Shown here in pieces: positions 1 to 9,140 of a DNA stretch of 64,000 nt (position 1 is the stretch's first letter; every line of letters begins with the position of its first letter). Below the pieces are notes generated by a model that was given only the letters and a program-made list of their open reading frames with translations, searched no databases and had not been told where the DNA came from. The stretch lies in the NCBI GenBank assembly GCA_963520375.1, contig CAUQQF010000002.1, positions 89,087-153,086 of the forward strand. The letters are read 5' to 3'. The DNA comes from JABCPE02 sp963520375. GTDB lineage: Bacteria; Bacteroidota; Bacteroidia; Flavobacteriales; Weeksellaceae. The position numbers and the translations under genes are program-made.

Positions 1-440
1 AACCAAAGCTGGACAACCGCTATGCAAATGAAGAGGTGGTCTCCCACAACCAAAATAAAATAAAAAGCACTCCCGTAGAAACTCCCGATGAGATTCTACT
101 CCTAGGGTCTAACTGTGATGTGGTGGGCATAGACGAGGCGCAGTTTTTCGATGAAAGTATTGTAGAAATAGCCAATCAGCTGGCGAACAACGGCGTTCGT
201 GTGGTGATTGCTGGGCTGGATATGGACTACATGGGAAGACCTTTCGGGCCGATGCCCAACCTGATGGCTACAGCAGAATATGTTACGAAAGTGCATGCCA
301 TCTGCAAGAAAACAGGGAACTTGGCGAATTATTCCATGAGAATCTCAGGAAGTGATGATTTGGTACAATTAGGAGAAACTGACAGCTACGAGGCTGTGAG
401 CAGAAAAGTTTTTACAGAAGAAGTTTTGAATAAAAAATAA
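1..440 (+). CDS. tdk: Thymidine kinase, C-terminal part (5' end outside window)
   Basis: Type II thymidine kinase of the pyrimidine salvage pathway, phosphorylating thymidine to dTMP in the cytoplasm. The reading frame is open from the first bases (PKLDNRYANEEVVSHN, matching the family's KPxxDxRY...VVSH segment), so the GTG at 36 is only an internal codon. The P-loop lies upstream of the window. Visible motifs are DEAQFF (Walker B-like, catalytic Glu) and GLDMDYMGRPFG (lasso/magnesium region). The usual structural-zinc cysteines are mostly gone: AICKKTG replaces CxxC and AVSRKVF replaces the later Cys. The stop codon overlaps the start of the MurF-Alr gene by one base (TAATG), so the two are probably translationally coupled. 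Family assignment is secure. Confidence 0.93.
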   Translation, partial: PKLDNRYANEEVVSHNQNKIKSTPVETPDEILLLGSNCDVVGIDEAQFFDESIVEIANQLANNGVRVVIAGLDMDYMGRPFGPMPNLMATAEYVTKVHAICKKTGNLANYSMRISGSDDLVQLGETDSYEAVSRKVFTEEVLNKK

Positions 441-2890
441 TGATATACAGCACATTACAAATTTCGCAACTTACAGATTCTAAACTGATTGGGAATCCAG
501 ATATTCTCATCAGCAATATCTCTTTTGACAGCCGAAATCTTTATTCTATTTCGGATACGGCGTTTATTGCCATTAATACCAAAAATAATTCTGGCGAAAA
601 ATACATTTCTTCCGTAGTAGAAAAAGGTGTGAAAGTCATTATTTCTGAAAACTACTATCCTGAATACGAAGATATTACATGGATTATTACCAAAAATTCC
701 ATCGAGTTTTTACAAGTTTTAGCCAAAAAACATTTAGAAAATTCGCATTTAGAAAACACCATCGGCATTACAGGAAGCAACGGCAAAACCATCGTAAAAG
801 AATGGCTTTATCAGTGTCTTTGGGATGAATTTTCTACGGTGAAATCTCCCAAAAGTTTCAACTCACAGATTGGGCTTCCTATCTCGCTGCTGCAAATCAA
901 CGAGGAACACCAGCTGGGAATCTTTGAAGTCGGAATTTCTAAACCGAGCGAAATGGCAAAATTGGAAAATATTTTTGCTCCAAAAATCGGCGTTTTGACG
1001 CACATCGGTTCTGCTCATTCTTCTAATTTTAAAAATGAAGAAGAACTAATAAACGAAAAAATCATTCTTTTCAAAGAAAGTGAAACTATTATTTATAACG
1101 GAGATAATGAATTGGTTTATAATTTAGTAAATAAACTTTATTCAAGTAAAAATTTAATTAGTTTCGGACTAAATCAAAGAAATGATGTCCGTATTTCTTC
1201 CGATTATAAAAATCTTAATGAACACATCGGGATAAAATATTTTGATGAAGAAATCAGTATTTCTCTCCAAAAACGAGATGAGGCTACACTTTCAAATATT
1301 CTGGCGATTGTAGCCGTTTTAAAATCTTTAGAAATCTCCAACGAAAAGATTGTAACCAAAATCCAAGATCTGCATTCTGTGGAAATGCGTCTGGAGAGTG
1401 TGAACGGCATTAGAAATAATCTGATTATCAATGATTCTTTTAATCTGGATTTGGATTCGTTAATCATTGCATATCAGTTCATTAACCAATATCAAAAGCA
1501 GAAAAAATCGCTCATCCTTACGGATATTTTGGACACGATAGAAGAGGACGAAATATTGTATAAAAAAGTAGCTGAACTTACCAACGAGCAGGATTTTGAA
1601 AATATCATTCTCATCGGCGAACACATCACGAAGTATAAAGATTTGTTTTCAGGGAAAGTCAAAATCTTTGACAACACTCAGGAACTTATAGACAGCCAGT
1701 ATCTCAATACGATTGAAAATCAGCTCATTTTATTAAAAGGAGCGAGAGTTTTTGAAATTGAAAAAATCAAAAAACTTTTAGAACTCCAAAAGCACGATAC
1801 TACGCTTGAAGTAAATCTTAATGCCATCATACATAATATAAACATTCACAAGAGTTTGCTGAAACCAGAGACAAAAGTCTGCGCGATGGTAAAAGCTTTT
1901 TCCTATGGATTGGGCGGCTACGAAATTGCTGAATTTTTGCAGCATCACCATATTGATTATCTGGGAGTTGCCTATGCAGATGAGGGTGTTGATTTACGGA
2001 AAAACGGTGTGACTACTCCCATCCTTGTGATGAATCCTGAGCAGAACAGCTATGATACCATCATAGATTATCATCTAGAGCCAGAGATATACAGCCTGAG
2101 GGTTTTGGATTTATTTGGAAAACAGCTCCAAACGAAAGGAATCCAAGAGACCTACCCTATCCATATCAAGATAGAAACAGGAATGCACCGCCTTGGTTTT
2201 AAAGAAGATGAAATAGATGATTTGATGAAAACCTTGAAGAAATACAATGTCAAAATAGCGAGTATTTTCAGCCATTTATCTTGCGCGGATGTTCCCGAAG
2301 AAAAGGAATATACACTGCACCAGCTGGAAACCTTTGAGCGAGTTTCAAGTAAAATCATCCAAAACATTGATTATAAACCTATTAGACATATTCTCAATAC
2401 AGCTGGAATTATCAATTTTACTGATTATCAATATGATATGGTAAGAATAGGCATTGGGATGATGGGCATTTCCTGCGTTCCTGAAATAGAAAAACAGCTC
2501 CAAAATGTGGCTACATTTAAAACAGTCATTTCTCAGATTTCCAAAGTAGAAAAAGGAGATTCTATAGGATACAGCAGAAAATACATCGCAGAAAAAGATA
2601 CCAGAATCGCTACCATTCCGATAGGCTATGCAGACGGCATTCCTCGGCTGATAGGAAACAAAAAGGGCTTTGTAATCATCAAAGGGCAAAAAGTTCCCAT
2701 CGTGGGAAATGTGTGCATGGATATGCTGATGGCAGATTTGGGCGAAATTCCTGCAAAAGAAGGTGATGAGGTCATTATTTTCAATTCCTGTAAGACTCTG
2801 GAAGAGTTTGCAGACTATTGCCAGACCATACCTTACGAAGTTCTTACTTCCATTTCACGAAGAGTCAAAAGAATTTATATAAAAGACTGA
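440..2890 (+). CDS. alr: Bifunctional MurF-like ligase / alanine racemase fusion
   Basis: 816-residue fusion typical of Bacteroidota. The N-terminal half (about 1-450) is a Mur ligase of the MurF type, with the ATP-binding loop ITGSNGKT near residues 109-117 and a MurF-like RLESVNG...DSF segment near 320. The C-terminal half (about 453-816) is a PLP alanine racemase that makes D-alanine for peptidoglycan. The Schiff-base lysine is K485 in MVKAFSYG and the opposing catalytic tyrosine is Y711 in GYSRKY; GNVCMDM is the conserved C-terminal barrel motif. Fusion members often coexist with a separate murF elsewhere, so the racemase is the surer activity and the ligase half may be regulatory or redundant (inference). 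It overlaps tdk by 1 nt and is followed 2 nt later by the patatin gene, suggesting an operon. Confidence 0.93.
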   Translation: MIYSTLQISQLTDSKLIGNPDILISNISFDSRNLYSISDTAFIAINTKNNSGEKYISSVVEKGVKVIISENYYPEYEDITWIITKNSIEFLQVLAKKHLENSHLENTIGITGSNGKTIVKEWLYQCLWDEFSTVKSPKSFNSQIGLPISLLQINEEHQLGIFEVGISKPSEMAKLENIFAPKIGVLTHIGSAHSSNFKNEEELINEKIILFKESETIIYNGDNELVYNLVNKLYSSKNLISFGLNQRNDVRISSDYKNLNEHIGIKYFDEEISISLQKRDEATLSNILAIVAVLKSLEISNEKIVTKIQDLHSVEMRLESVNGIRNNLIINDSFNLDLDSLIIAYQFINQYQKQKKSLILTDILDTIEEDEILYKKVAELTNEQDFENIILIGEHITKYKDLFSGKVKIFDNTQELIDSQYLNTIENQLILLKGARVFEIEKIKKLLELQKHDTTLEVNLNAIIHNINIHKSLLKPETKVCAMVKAFSYGLGGYEIAEFLQHHHIDYLGVAYADEGVDLRKNGVTTPILVMNPEQNSYDTIIDYHLEPEIYSLRVLDLFGKQLQTKGIQETYPIHIKIETGMHRLGFKEDEIDDLMKTLKKYNVKIASIFSHLSCADVPEEKEYTLHQLETFERVSSKIIQNIDYKPIRHILNTAGIINFTDYQYDMVRIGIGMMGISCVPEIEKQLQNVATFKTVISQISKVEKGDSIGYSRKYIAEKDTRIATIPIGYADGIPRLIGNKKGFVIIKGQKVPIVGNVCMDMLMADLGEIPAKEGDEVIIFNSCKTLEEFADYCQTIPYEVLTSISRRVKRIYIKD

Positions 2891-2892
2891 TT

Positions 2893-5055
2893 ATGAAAAA
2901 GTTACTTCAAATATTTATAATAATGTTTTCTTTGAGTTTGTATAAAGCTCAGGTAAAAGAAAACATGAAAATTCCGAAAAACCCAAAAATAGGACTGTCT
3001 CTGGCAGGCGGCGGCGCGAAAGGTTTTGCCCATGTAGGCGTATTGAAAGTGATAGACTCACTGGGAGTAAAAATAGACTACATCTCTGGAACCAGCATGG
3101 GAGCGATAGTTGGAGGGCTCTATGCATCGGGCTACTCGGCAAAGGAAATAGAAAAAATCATCAAAGAAACAGATTTTTATGAAATCCTTGCCAATGAAAA
3201 AGACCGAAAAGAAACTTCGTTTTTTGATAAAAATAATGACAAATATCTGCTGAATATTCCTTTTGAAAAAGGTAAATTCAATGTCTTGCCAAAAGCCATT
3301 TCACAAGGACAAAAAAATCTTTTCCTTTTAAAGGATTTGTTTAACAATGTTTCTAATGTCACAGATTTTTCAAAGCTGAATATTCCTTTCATGTGTGTGG
3401 CAACCAATCTGGAAAATGGAAAAGTAAAAATTTTTGAAAAAGGAGATTTGGTGAATTCTATCATGGCGAGTTCCGCCTATCCTTCGCTGATAAATCCTGT
3501 GAAAGTAAATGACAGTCTGTATATAGATGGTGCGATGACAGTAAATTTTCCATCAAAACCTCTTAAAGATAAAGGTATGGACATTGTCATCGGTGTGGAT
3601 TTAAGTCTTCCTCTGGCGAATAAAGATGAGCTTAATTCGGCTATAAAGATTTTAGATCAAGTGATAGATTTCACTATACAAAATGAAAATAAAACTCAGT
3701 ATAAAAATACAGATATAAGAATACATCCTAACCTAAAAGGGTATTCTTCCACAAGCTATGGCGACAAAGAAAAAATCCTAAATTTAGGATATGAAGAAGC
3801 TAAAAAATACATCGATATACTCAATAAATTACCAAAAAGAGACTCTCTACCGAAAATGATGAGTAAGCCTGTCTATTCTAATATTTATAAAGTAGACAGC
3901 CTTATTTTGGTGAACAGCAGGATTTTTAATGAATCTTATGTAAAAGGGAAAATGAACCTTAAAATTCCTTCTCTGCAGACTTATGCTGGAATTAACCAAA
4001 TGATTGATAAATTATATGCTACCAATAATTATAAACTTATCAATTATGACCTGATACAAGATAAAGGAAAAAACATTCTAAAACTTGAATTAGAAGAAGA
4101 TAACGCTCGGTTTTTACTAAAATTTGGGCTTCATTATGATGAGGTTTTCAAAACAGGACTGCTCATCAATACAACCATCAAAAGGTTTTTATTCCAAAAC
4201 TCTATTCTCTCCCTTGATGCCATCGTGGGAGGAAATAGACCGAGATATTATTTTAATTATTTTGTGGATAATGGCTACTTCCCTGGGTTTGGGATTTATT
4301 CTTCTGGGATGAGCCTACAGCTTAATGATGATAATAGAAATGAAATAGGAAAATGGAAATGGTTTAGAAATGAAATTTATCTTCAGTCTATTTGGAAAGA
4401 TAGATATGCCATCGGTGGAGGGATGAGCCATGATTATTTTGAGTCCAAAATAGGAACTACCCGCTATGATAATGAAAAAAACTTTCTCAATCCTTATGTT
4501 TTCATTAAAAGTGATACGAGGAATGACAAGGATTTTTCATCAAGAGGCTTTTATCTCAATATAGAAGGAAAATTATTAGATATTTTTAATAAAAATATTG
4601 AAAAACAAATTTTCCAAACCAAAGCTGACATCCGAATGAGTTTCCCTATTTCCAGCCGCGTAACTTATAGGCTGAATCTTTTCGGAGGATTAACTTTCGG
4701 GAAAGATGTTCCATACTATTATCATTTCTACCCAGGTGGAATTTTTGAGCAGAATTTAGGAAATTTTGTAAGTTTCCAAGGCTATCAGTTTGGGAATTTT
4801 GCTACGGATAATCTTATCGTTGCTGGGAATGATTTTCAGTTTAGGATTAAGAAAAACTATTTCATCACAGGACATGTTAATTTTATGAATACCTTTGATG
4901 AGCATAAAATAAATTATATTCTAAAAGTAGGTGATATTTCTGGTGGAATTACCGCTGGATACAAATCTCCTTTTGGGCAGATAAAACTAAATTACAGCAA
5001 GGCTGTGAATAAAGGAAAAGGAATTTTTAGTGTAATTTTAGGACATTGGTTCTAA
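2893..5055 (+). CDS. Patatin-like phospholipase with surface-antigen (BamA-like) barrel
   Basis: 720-residue envelope protein. A signal peptide (residues 1-20, ending LYKAQ) is followed by a patatin domain with the oxyanion loop GGGAKGFAHVG, nucleophile elbow GTSMG (S68) and catalytic Asp in DGAM (D212). The Ser-Asp dyad is therefore intact, as expected for a lipid acyl hydrolase. From about residue 330 the sequence becomes POTRA-like and then aromatic-rich with alternating beta-strand pattern, ending in GHWF with a terminal Phe, as in Omp85/bacterial surface antigen barrels. This resembles patatin-barrel fusions that place a lipase at the outer membrane. An upstream in-frame ATG at 2818 lies inside alr; I chose 2893 because it begins a clean signal peptide 2 nt after the alr stop. 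Substrate unknown. Confidence 0.88.
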   Translation: MKKLLQIFIIMFSLSLYKAQVKENMKIPKNPKIGLSLAGGGAKGFAHVGVLKVIDSLGVKIDYISGTSMGAIVGGLYASGYSAKEIEKIIKETDFYEILANEKDRKETSFFDKNNDKYLLNIPFEKGKFNVLPKAISQGQKNLFLLKDLFNNVSNVTDFSKLNIPFMCVATNLENGKVKIFEKGDLVNSIMASSAYPSLINPVKVNDSLYIDGAMTVNFPSKPLKDKGMDIVIGVDLSLPLANKDELNSAIKILDQVIDFTIQNENKTQYKNTDIRIHPNLKGYSSTSYGDKEKILNLGYEEAKKYIDILNKLPKRDSLPKMMSKPVYSNIYKVDSLILVNSRIFNESYVKGKMNLKIPSLQTYAGINQMIDKLYATNNYKLINYDLIQDKGKNILKLELEEDNARFLLKFGLHYDEVFKTGLLINTTIKRFLFQNSILSLDAIVGGNRPRYYFNYFVDNGYFPGFGIYSSGMSLQLNDDNRNEIGKWKWFRNEIYLQSIWKDRYAIGGGMSHDYFESKIGTTRYDNEKNFLNPYVFIKSDTRNDKDFSSRGFYLNIEGKLLDIFNKNIEKQIFQTKADIRMSFPISSRVTYRLNLFGGLTFGKDVPYYYHFYPGGIFEQNLGNFVSFQGYQFGNFATDNLIVAGNDFQFRIKKNYFITGHVNFMNTFDEHKINYILKVGDISGGITAGYKSPFGQIKLNYSKAVNKGKGIFSVILGHWF

Positions 5056-5079
5056 TTTTTTAGAGATAAATAAAGCAGA

Positions 5080-5487
5080 ATGATACAGTATTTTTTTGAA
5101 AATGTAGAGGAAATTACCCTTCCTGAAAATTGTTCGGAATGGGTTGAAAAACTTATTTTAAACGAAGAGAAAAAAGTAGGAAATATCAATTATATTTTCT
5201 GTGATGATGAATACCTGCTAAAAGTAAATCAGGATTTTCTTAATCATGATTATTATACAGACATTATCACTTTTGACTATGTAAAAGGCAAAACCATAAG
5301 CGGAGATATTTTTATATCTTTGCCGCGCATTTCGGAAAACGCCTCTACCCTATCCAGTAGTTTTGAAAAGGAATTACTACGGGTTCTGGCTCACGGTGTT
5401 CTTCATCTTTGCGGATATAAAGATAAATCCGATGAGGAACAAAAAGAAATGAGAGCAAAAGAAGATTTTTATATCAATTTATTTTAA
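5080..5487 (+). CDS. ybeY: Endoribonuclease YbeY (rRNA maturation)
   Basis: 135-residue member of the YbeY/UPF0054 family, a metal-dependent RNase acting in 16S rRNA 3' maturation and ribosome quality control. The signature helix is HGVLHLCGYKD: H105 and H109 match the first two metal ligands of the canonical H-G-x-L-H-L-x-G-x-D-H motif. The third His is replaced by Asp (D115). I believe this variant is common in Bacteroidota, and Asp can also bind metal, so activity is still likely. The protein is shorter than proteobacterial YbeY (about 150-155 aa). It sits 24 nt after the patatin gene, and its stop codon abuts a parS-like palindrome. Confidence 0.92.
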   Translation: MIQYFFENVEEITLPENCSEWVEKLILNEEKKVGNINYIFCDDEYLLKVNQDFLNHDYYTDIITFDYVKGKTISGDIFISLPRISENASTLSSSFEKELLRVLAHGVLHLCGYKDKSDEEQKEMRAKEDFYINLF

Positions 5488-5503
5488 TGTTTCACGGGAA
5501 ACA
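5488..5503. other. parS-like palindrome 1, upstream of mnmG
   Basis: The 16-mer TGTTTCACGGGAAACA differs at one position from the widely conserved ParB-binding site TGTTTCACGTGAAACA. Including flanks it is an inverted repeat with 8-nt arms (5486-5493 and 5498-5505). It lies directly after the ybeY stop codon and 31 nt before the mnmG start. A second near-match lies just downstream of mnmG. No parA or parB is in the window, so function is inferred from the motif alone. It could instead be a local operator or hairpin. Confidence 0.6.
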
Positions 5504-5534
5504 TTTTTATTATTTATAAACTTATTTACAATAT

Positions 5535-7397
5535 ATGATAAACGAAATATACGATGTAATCGTAGTAGGTGGAGGACACGCAGGCTGTGAAGCAGCGGCA
5601 GCAGCAGCCAATCTAGGCTCTAAAACTATGCTGGTTACTATGAACATGCAGACCATCGGACAGATGAGCTGTAACCCTGCGATGGGCGGAATAGCAAAAG
5701 GACAAATTGTTCGTGAAATAGATGCACTTGGCGGGTATTCTGGAATCATAGCTGATAAATCTGCTATCCAGTTTAAGATGCTGAACCTATCAAAAGGACC
5801 TGCTATGTGGTCGCCACGAACTCAAAATGACAGAATGCTCTTTGCAGAAGAATGGAGATTGGCTTTAGAAAACACTCCTAATCTTGATTTTTTCCAAGAT
5901 ATGGTAAAAAATATCATTATAGAAAATGGTAAAGTGGCAGGAGTAATTACCAACATCGGTGTAGAAATCCGTGGAAAAGCAGTAGTTCTTACCAATGGAA
6001 CTTTCCTAAATGGGCTGATACATATTGGAGAAAAACAATTCGGCGGCGGAAGAATGGGCGAACCAAAAGCCTTCGGAATTACTGAGCAATTAGTAAGTTT
6101 AGGTTTTGAAGCAGGAAGAATGAAAACAGGAACACCTGTAAGAATAGATGGAAGAAGTCTAGATTATTCCAAAATGGAAGAACAAAAAGGCGATGAAAAT
6201 CCACAAAAATTCTCTTACCTCGATACGCCTAAACTTAAAGAACAAAGAAGCTGCTATATCACTTACACTAATGAAATTGTACATGATATTCTCCGCTCTG
6301 GGTTTGATAGAAGCCCAATGTTCAACGGAACTATACAAAGTATAGGACCAAGATACTGCCCAAGTATAGAAGATAAAATCAATCGTTTCGCTGAACGAAA
6401 CAGACACCAGCTTTTCGTAGAACCAGAAGGATGGAAAACTGTTGAAATCTATGTAAATGGTTTCAGCTCTTCACTTCCAGAAGACATTCAGGCCAAAGCG
6501 CTAAGACATGTCCCAGGTTTTGAAAACGCTAAAATATTTCGCCCAGGTTATGCCATAGAGTACGACTACTTCCCTCCTACTCAGCTGAAACATACTTTGG
6601 AAACCAAACTGATTGAAAATTTATTTTTCGCTGGACAAATCAACGGAACTACTGGTTACGAAGAAGCAGCAGGACAAGGTCTGATTGCAGGAATCAATGC
6701 ACATAATAAAGTTCACAGCAAAGATGAATTTACCCTCAGCAGAGATGAAGCCTATATAGGTGTACTGATAGACGACCTCATCACGAAAGGAACAGAAGAG
6801 CCGTACCGTATGTTCACATCAAGAGCAGAATATAGACTACTTCTAAGACAAGATAATGCTGATATCCGTTTGACTGAAAAATCTTATAACATAGGTTTAG
6901 CATCAGAAGAAAGACTCAGAAAAGTAGAAGAAAAAATCAAAAAGTCTGGAGAGCTGGAAGAATTCCTTAAAGAATTATCATTAAAACCAAATGTTATAAA
7001 TCCTATTCTTGAAGAAAATGAAAGCAACCCTGTAGACCAAGCATACAGAGCATCTCAAATATTAACTCGTCCTAACATAAATTTAGAAAAACTTTCTAAA
7101 ATAGAAATCATAGGAAGTAAAGTGAGTGAATATTCTGAAGAGATACAAGAGCAAGCAGAAATCAATATAAAATACAAAGGCTACATAGAAAAAGAAAAAG
7201 AAAATGTAGCAAAACTCCAAAGAATGGAAAATATAAAAATTCCTGATGATTTTGATTTTAGCAAGGTAGCTTCACTTTCTTCGGAAGCTCTACAAAAGAT
7301 GAATAATATTCGTCCAAAAAATATCGCACAGGCTTCCAGAATATCAGGAGTATCACCAGCGGATATTAATGTTTTATTAATTTATTTAGGAAAATAA
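5535..7397 (+). CDS. mnmG: tRNA uridine-5-carboxymethylaminomethyl synthesis enzyme MnmG
   Basis: 620 residues, the normal length of MnmG/GidA. With MnmE it installs the cmnm5 modification at U34 of certain tRNAs, using FAD, NADH and methylene-THF. The N-terminus carries the FAD-binding Rossmann motif GGGHAGCEAA (residues 11-20). Further family motifs are MSCNPAMGGIAKGQ, the GGGRMGE segment, GTPVRIDGR, and RAEYRLLLRQDNAD before the C-terminal helical tRNA/MnmE-binding domain. gidA is classically linked to the replication origin and parAB in many bacteria. Here mnmE, gidB and parAB are absent from the window, but parS-like sites stand on both sides of the gene. Confidence 0.97.
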   Translation: MINEIYDVIVVGGGHAGCEAAAAAANLGSKTMLVTMNMQTIGQMSCNPAMGGIAKGQIVREIDALGGYSGIIADKSAIQFKMLNLSKGPAMWSPRTQNDRMLFAEEWRLALENTPNLDFFQDMVKNIIIENGKVAGVITNIGVEIRGKAVVLTNGTFLNGLIHIGEKQFGGGRMGEPKAFGITEQLVSLGFEAGRMKTGTPVRIDGRSLDYSKMEEQKGDENPQKFSYLDTPKLKEQRSCYITYTNEIVHDILRSGFDRSPMFNGTIQSIGPRYCPSIEDKINRFAERNRHQLFVEPEGWKTVEIYVNGFSSSLPEDIQAKALRHVPGFENAKIFRPGYAIEYDYFPPTQLKHTLETKLIENLFFAGQINGTTGYEEAAGQGLIAGINAHNKVHSKDEFTLSRDEAYIGVLIDDLITKGTEEPYRMFTSRAEYRLLLRQDNADIRLTEKSYNIGLASEERLRKVEEKIKKSGELEEFLKELSLKPNVINPILEENESNPVDQAYRASQILTRPNINLEKLSKIEIIGSKVSEYSEEIQEQAEINIKYKGYIEKEKENVAKLQRMENIKIPDDFDFSKVASLSSEALQKMNNIRPKNIAQASRISGVSPADINVLLIYLGK

Positions 7398-7405
7398 AAT
7401 CACAA

Positions 7406-7421
7406 TGTTTCATGTGAAACA
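7406..7421. other. parS-like palindrome 2, downstream of mnmG
   Basis: TGTTTCATGTGAAACA differs from the consensus parS 16-mer at one position (C to T at base 8). The symmetry extends further: arms CACAATGTTTCA (7401-7412) and TGAAACATTGTG (7415-7426) are perfect 12-nt inverted repeats around TG. It starts 9 nt after the mnmG stop and is followed by GTTGTTTT, so a dual role as a transcription terminator for mnmG is possible. The near-exact parS match and its partner upstream of mnmG favour ParB binding. Confidence 0.6.
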
Positions 7422-7447
7422 TTGTGGTTGTTTTATAAAAAATTAAA

Positions 7448-8272
7448 ATGAAAATAAAAGACCACTTTCTCTCACAGGAAGAATTTGAAATCATAGAAAC
7501 AGAAATCCAAGGGATTTATAAAACTTCTCCTCTGCCCGATGATTTAGGTAAATATTATGAAAGTAAAAATTACATTTCACATCATCAGGATTCGGGAAGT
7601 TTGAAAGAAAAAGTGTATAAATTTTTACAGAAGTTTAATCTTAATTATAAAAAAAATATAATCAAGAATGAAATAGGAACCCATTTGAAAATATTAGACT
7701 ATGGATGCGGCGCGGGAGAGTTTGTAAAATTTATAGAAAACGAATACACCACTTTCGGATTTGAACCAAATGAAAATGCAAGAAATTTTGCAAAACAAAA
7801 ATCCGAAAAAACAATTTTCATTTCCAATCCAGAACTCACAGAAATAGAAAATGAAAGTCTGGATGGTATCACCCTATGGCATGTTTTAGAGCATATAGAG
7901 GAAAGGGAAAAATACCTGAAAATATTTCATGAGAAATTAAAACCAAATGGACTTCTCATCATCGCTGTTCCAAACTACACTTCCTACGACGGAAAAAAAT
8001 ACAAAGAATTTTGGGCTGCCTATGATGTGCCGAGACACATTTGGCATTTCTCAAAATCAGGAATGGAAAAATTGATGAATAATGCAAATTGGAAAATCAG
8101 AAAAATAAAACCTCTCCTGCTCGATTCTTATTATATCTCCATGCTAAGTGAAAAATATAAGAAAAATCCACTTTTTTGGCTTTTTGGAGCAATTCACGGA
8201 GCGATTTCTAATTTTAAAGCCTCAAAAACAGGCGAATTTTCAAGTTTGATATATATTATCGAAAAAACTTAG
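7448..8272 (+). CDS. Class I SAM-dependent methyltransferase
   Basis: 274 residues. The SAM-binding motif I is LDYGCGAGEF (about residues 83-92), the acidic end of strand 2 is in FGFEPN, and motif II/III is WHVLEHI followed by LKPNGLLIIAVPN. The arrangement matches Methyltransf_11/23-type enzymes that act on small molecules, quinones or glycans. The VLEHI plus VPNYTSYD combination and the DVPRHIWHFS segment are seen in uncharacterised Bacteroidota methyltransferases, often next to cell-surface genes. Substrate cannot be predicted. It lies alone between mnmG and the MgtC-like gene, about 50 nt downstream of the second parS-like site. Confidence 0.8.
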   Translation: MKIKDHFLSQEEFEIIETEIQGIYKTSPLPDDLGKYYESKNYISHHQDSGSLKEKVYKFLQKFNLNYKKNIIKNEIGTHLKILDYGCGAGEFVKFIENEYTTFGFEPNENARNFAKQKSEKTIFISNPELTEIENESLDGITLWHVLEHIEEREKYLKIFHEKLKPNGLLIIAVPNYTSYDGKKYKEFWAAYDVPRHIWHFSKSGMEKLMNNANWKIRKIKPLLLDSYYISMLSEKYKKNPLFWLFGAIHGAISNFKASKTGEFSSLIYIIEKT

Positions 8273-8360
8273 AAAATGGATTTTTAATATATTTATTAAA
8301 GCTGATTTTTTACTCAAAAATAACTTTTTCAAGAAAATTTTAAATTAAAAATAAAATATC

Positions 8361-9107
8361 ATGTTTGAATTTTTTAGTAACATATCAAAAATTAAATTTG
8401 TAGGTGAGCTGACTGTGGATGTTGTTTTTCTACGACTTTTATTGGCCATCATTTTTGGAGGGCTTGTCGGCATCGAAAGAGAAAGAAAACACAAACCCGC
8501 TGGATTCAGAACTTATATTCTTGTGTGTTTCGGTGCGGCGATAGTTTCCATGGTTCAAGACCAGCTTAGGCTGAATATCTATGGCTTTGAAAAAGATTTC
8601 CATGGTCTTGCAGCAATTATGAAAACGGACTTGGGGCGTCTTGGGGCGCAGGTTATCAGTGGAATAGGTTTCTTAGGCGCTGGAAGCATTATCAAAGAAA
8701 AAGGCGAAGTGGGCGGACTAACTACCGCGGCTGGAATCTGGGCAACTGGCTGTGTGGGATTAGGAATCGGCTGGGGATTTTATAACATCGCACTCATTGC
8801 CATTATTTTTATGCTCATCATTATGATAGCACTGAAAAAGGTAGAAACTGTTTTTATGAAAAAATCTTCTAACCTTATTTTTGAAATTGAAATTGATGAA
8901 AATGCCGCTGTTTCAGAAATAATTTCCGAATGCCATGCTGTTTTTCTACAAAAAGAAATAAACATCAATAAAGTTGATAAAAACCTGAAAAACAATATCA
9001 TAACATTCAATGCAACCACGGAGGAAAATAATAACAACATCGCCGAAATCGTGATGATTCTTTCCTTAAAAAATAATATAAAATCGGTAAAAGATATGAG
9101 TTTTTAA
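8361..9107 (+). CDS. MgtC/SapB family membrane protein
   Basis: 248-residue inner-membrane protein. The N-terminal MgtC domain (about 20-150) has GGLVGIERERKHKPAGFRT, the core family motif, and GIGFLGAGSII with GLTTAAGIWATGC, followed by a last hydrophobic helix near 135-155. The remaining soluble tail (160-248) looks like a small ACT-type alpha/beta domain. MgtC proteins are linked to magnesium limitation, acid tolerance and intracellular survival, and Salmonella MgtC inhibits the F-type ATPase. Whether this homologue does so is not known. The 88-nt gap before it suggests its own promoter, but none stands out. Confidence 0.87.
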   Translation: MFEFFSNISKIKFVGELTVDVVFLRLLLAIIFGGLVGIERERKHKPAGFRTYILVCFGAAIVSMVQDQLRLNIYGFEKDFHGLAAIMKTDLGRLGAQVISGIGFLGAGSIIKEKGEVGGLTTAAGIWATGCVGLGIGWGFYNIALIAIIFMLIIMIALKKVETVFMKKSSNLIFEIEIDENAAVSEIISECHAVFLQKEININKVDKNLKNNIITFNATTEENNNNIAEIVMILSLKNNIKSVKDMSF

Positions 9108-9140
9108 TATTTTTTAAATTTGCTACTAAAAAATAATAAA

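Noticed and set aside
2818..2892. Longer N-terminus for the patatin protein from the in-frame ATG at 2818
   Set aside because: It lies inside alr and would bury the signal peptide; the ATG at 2893 begins a clean signal sequence.
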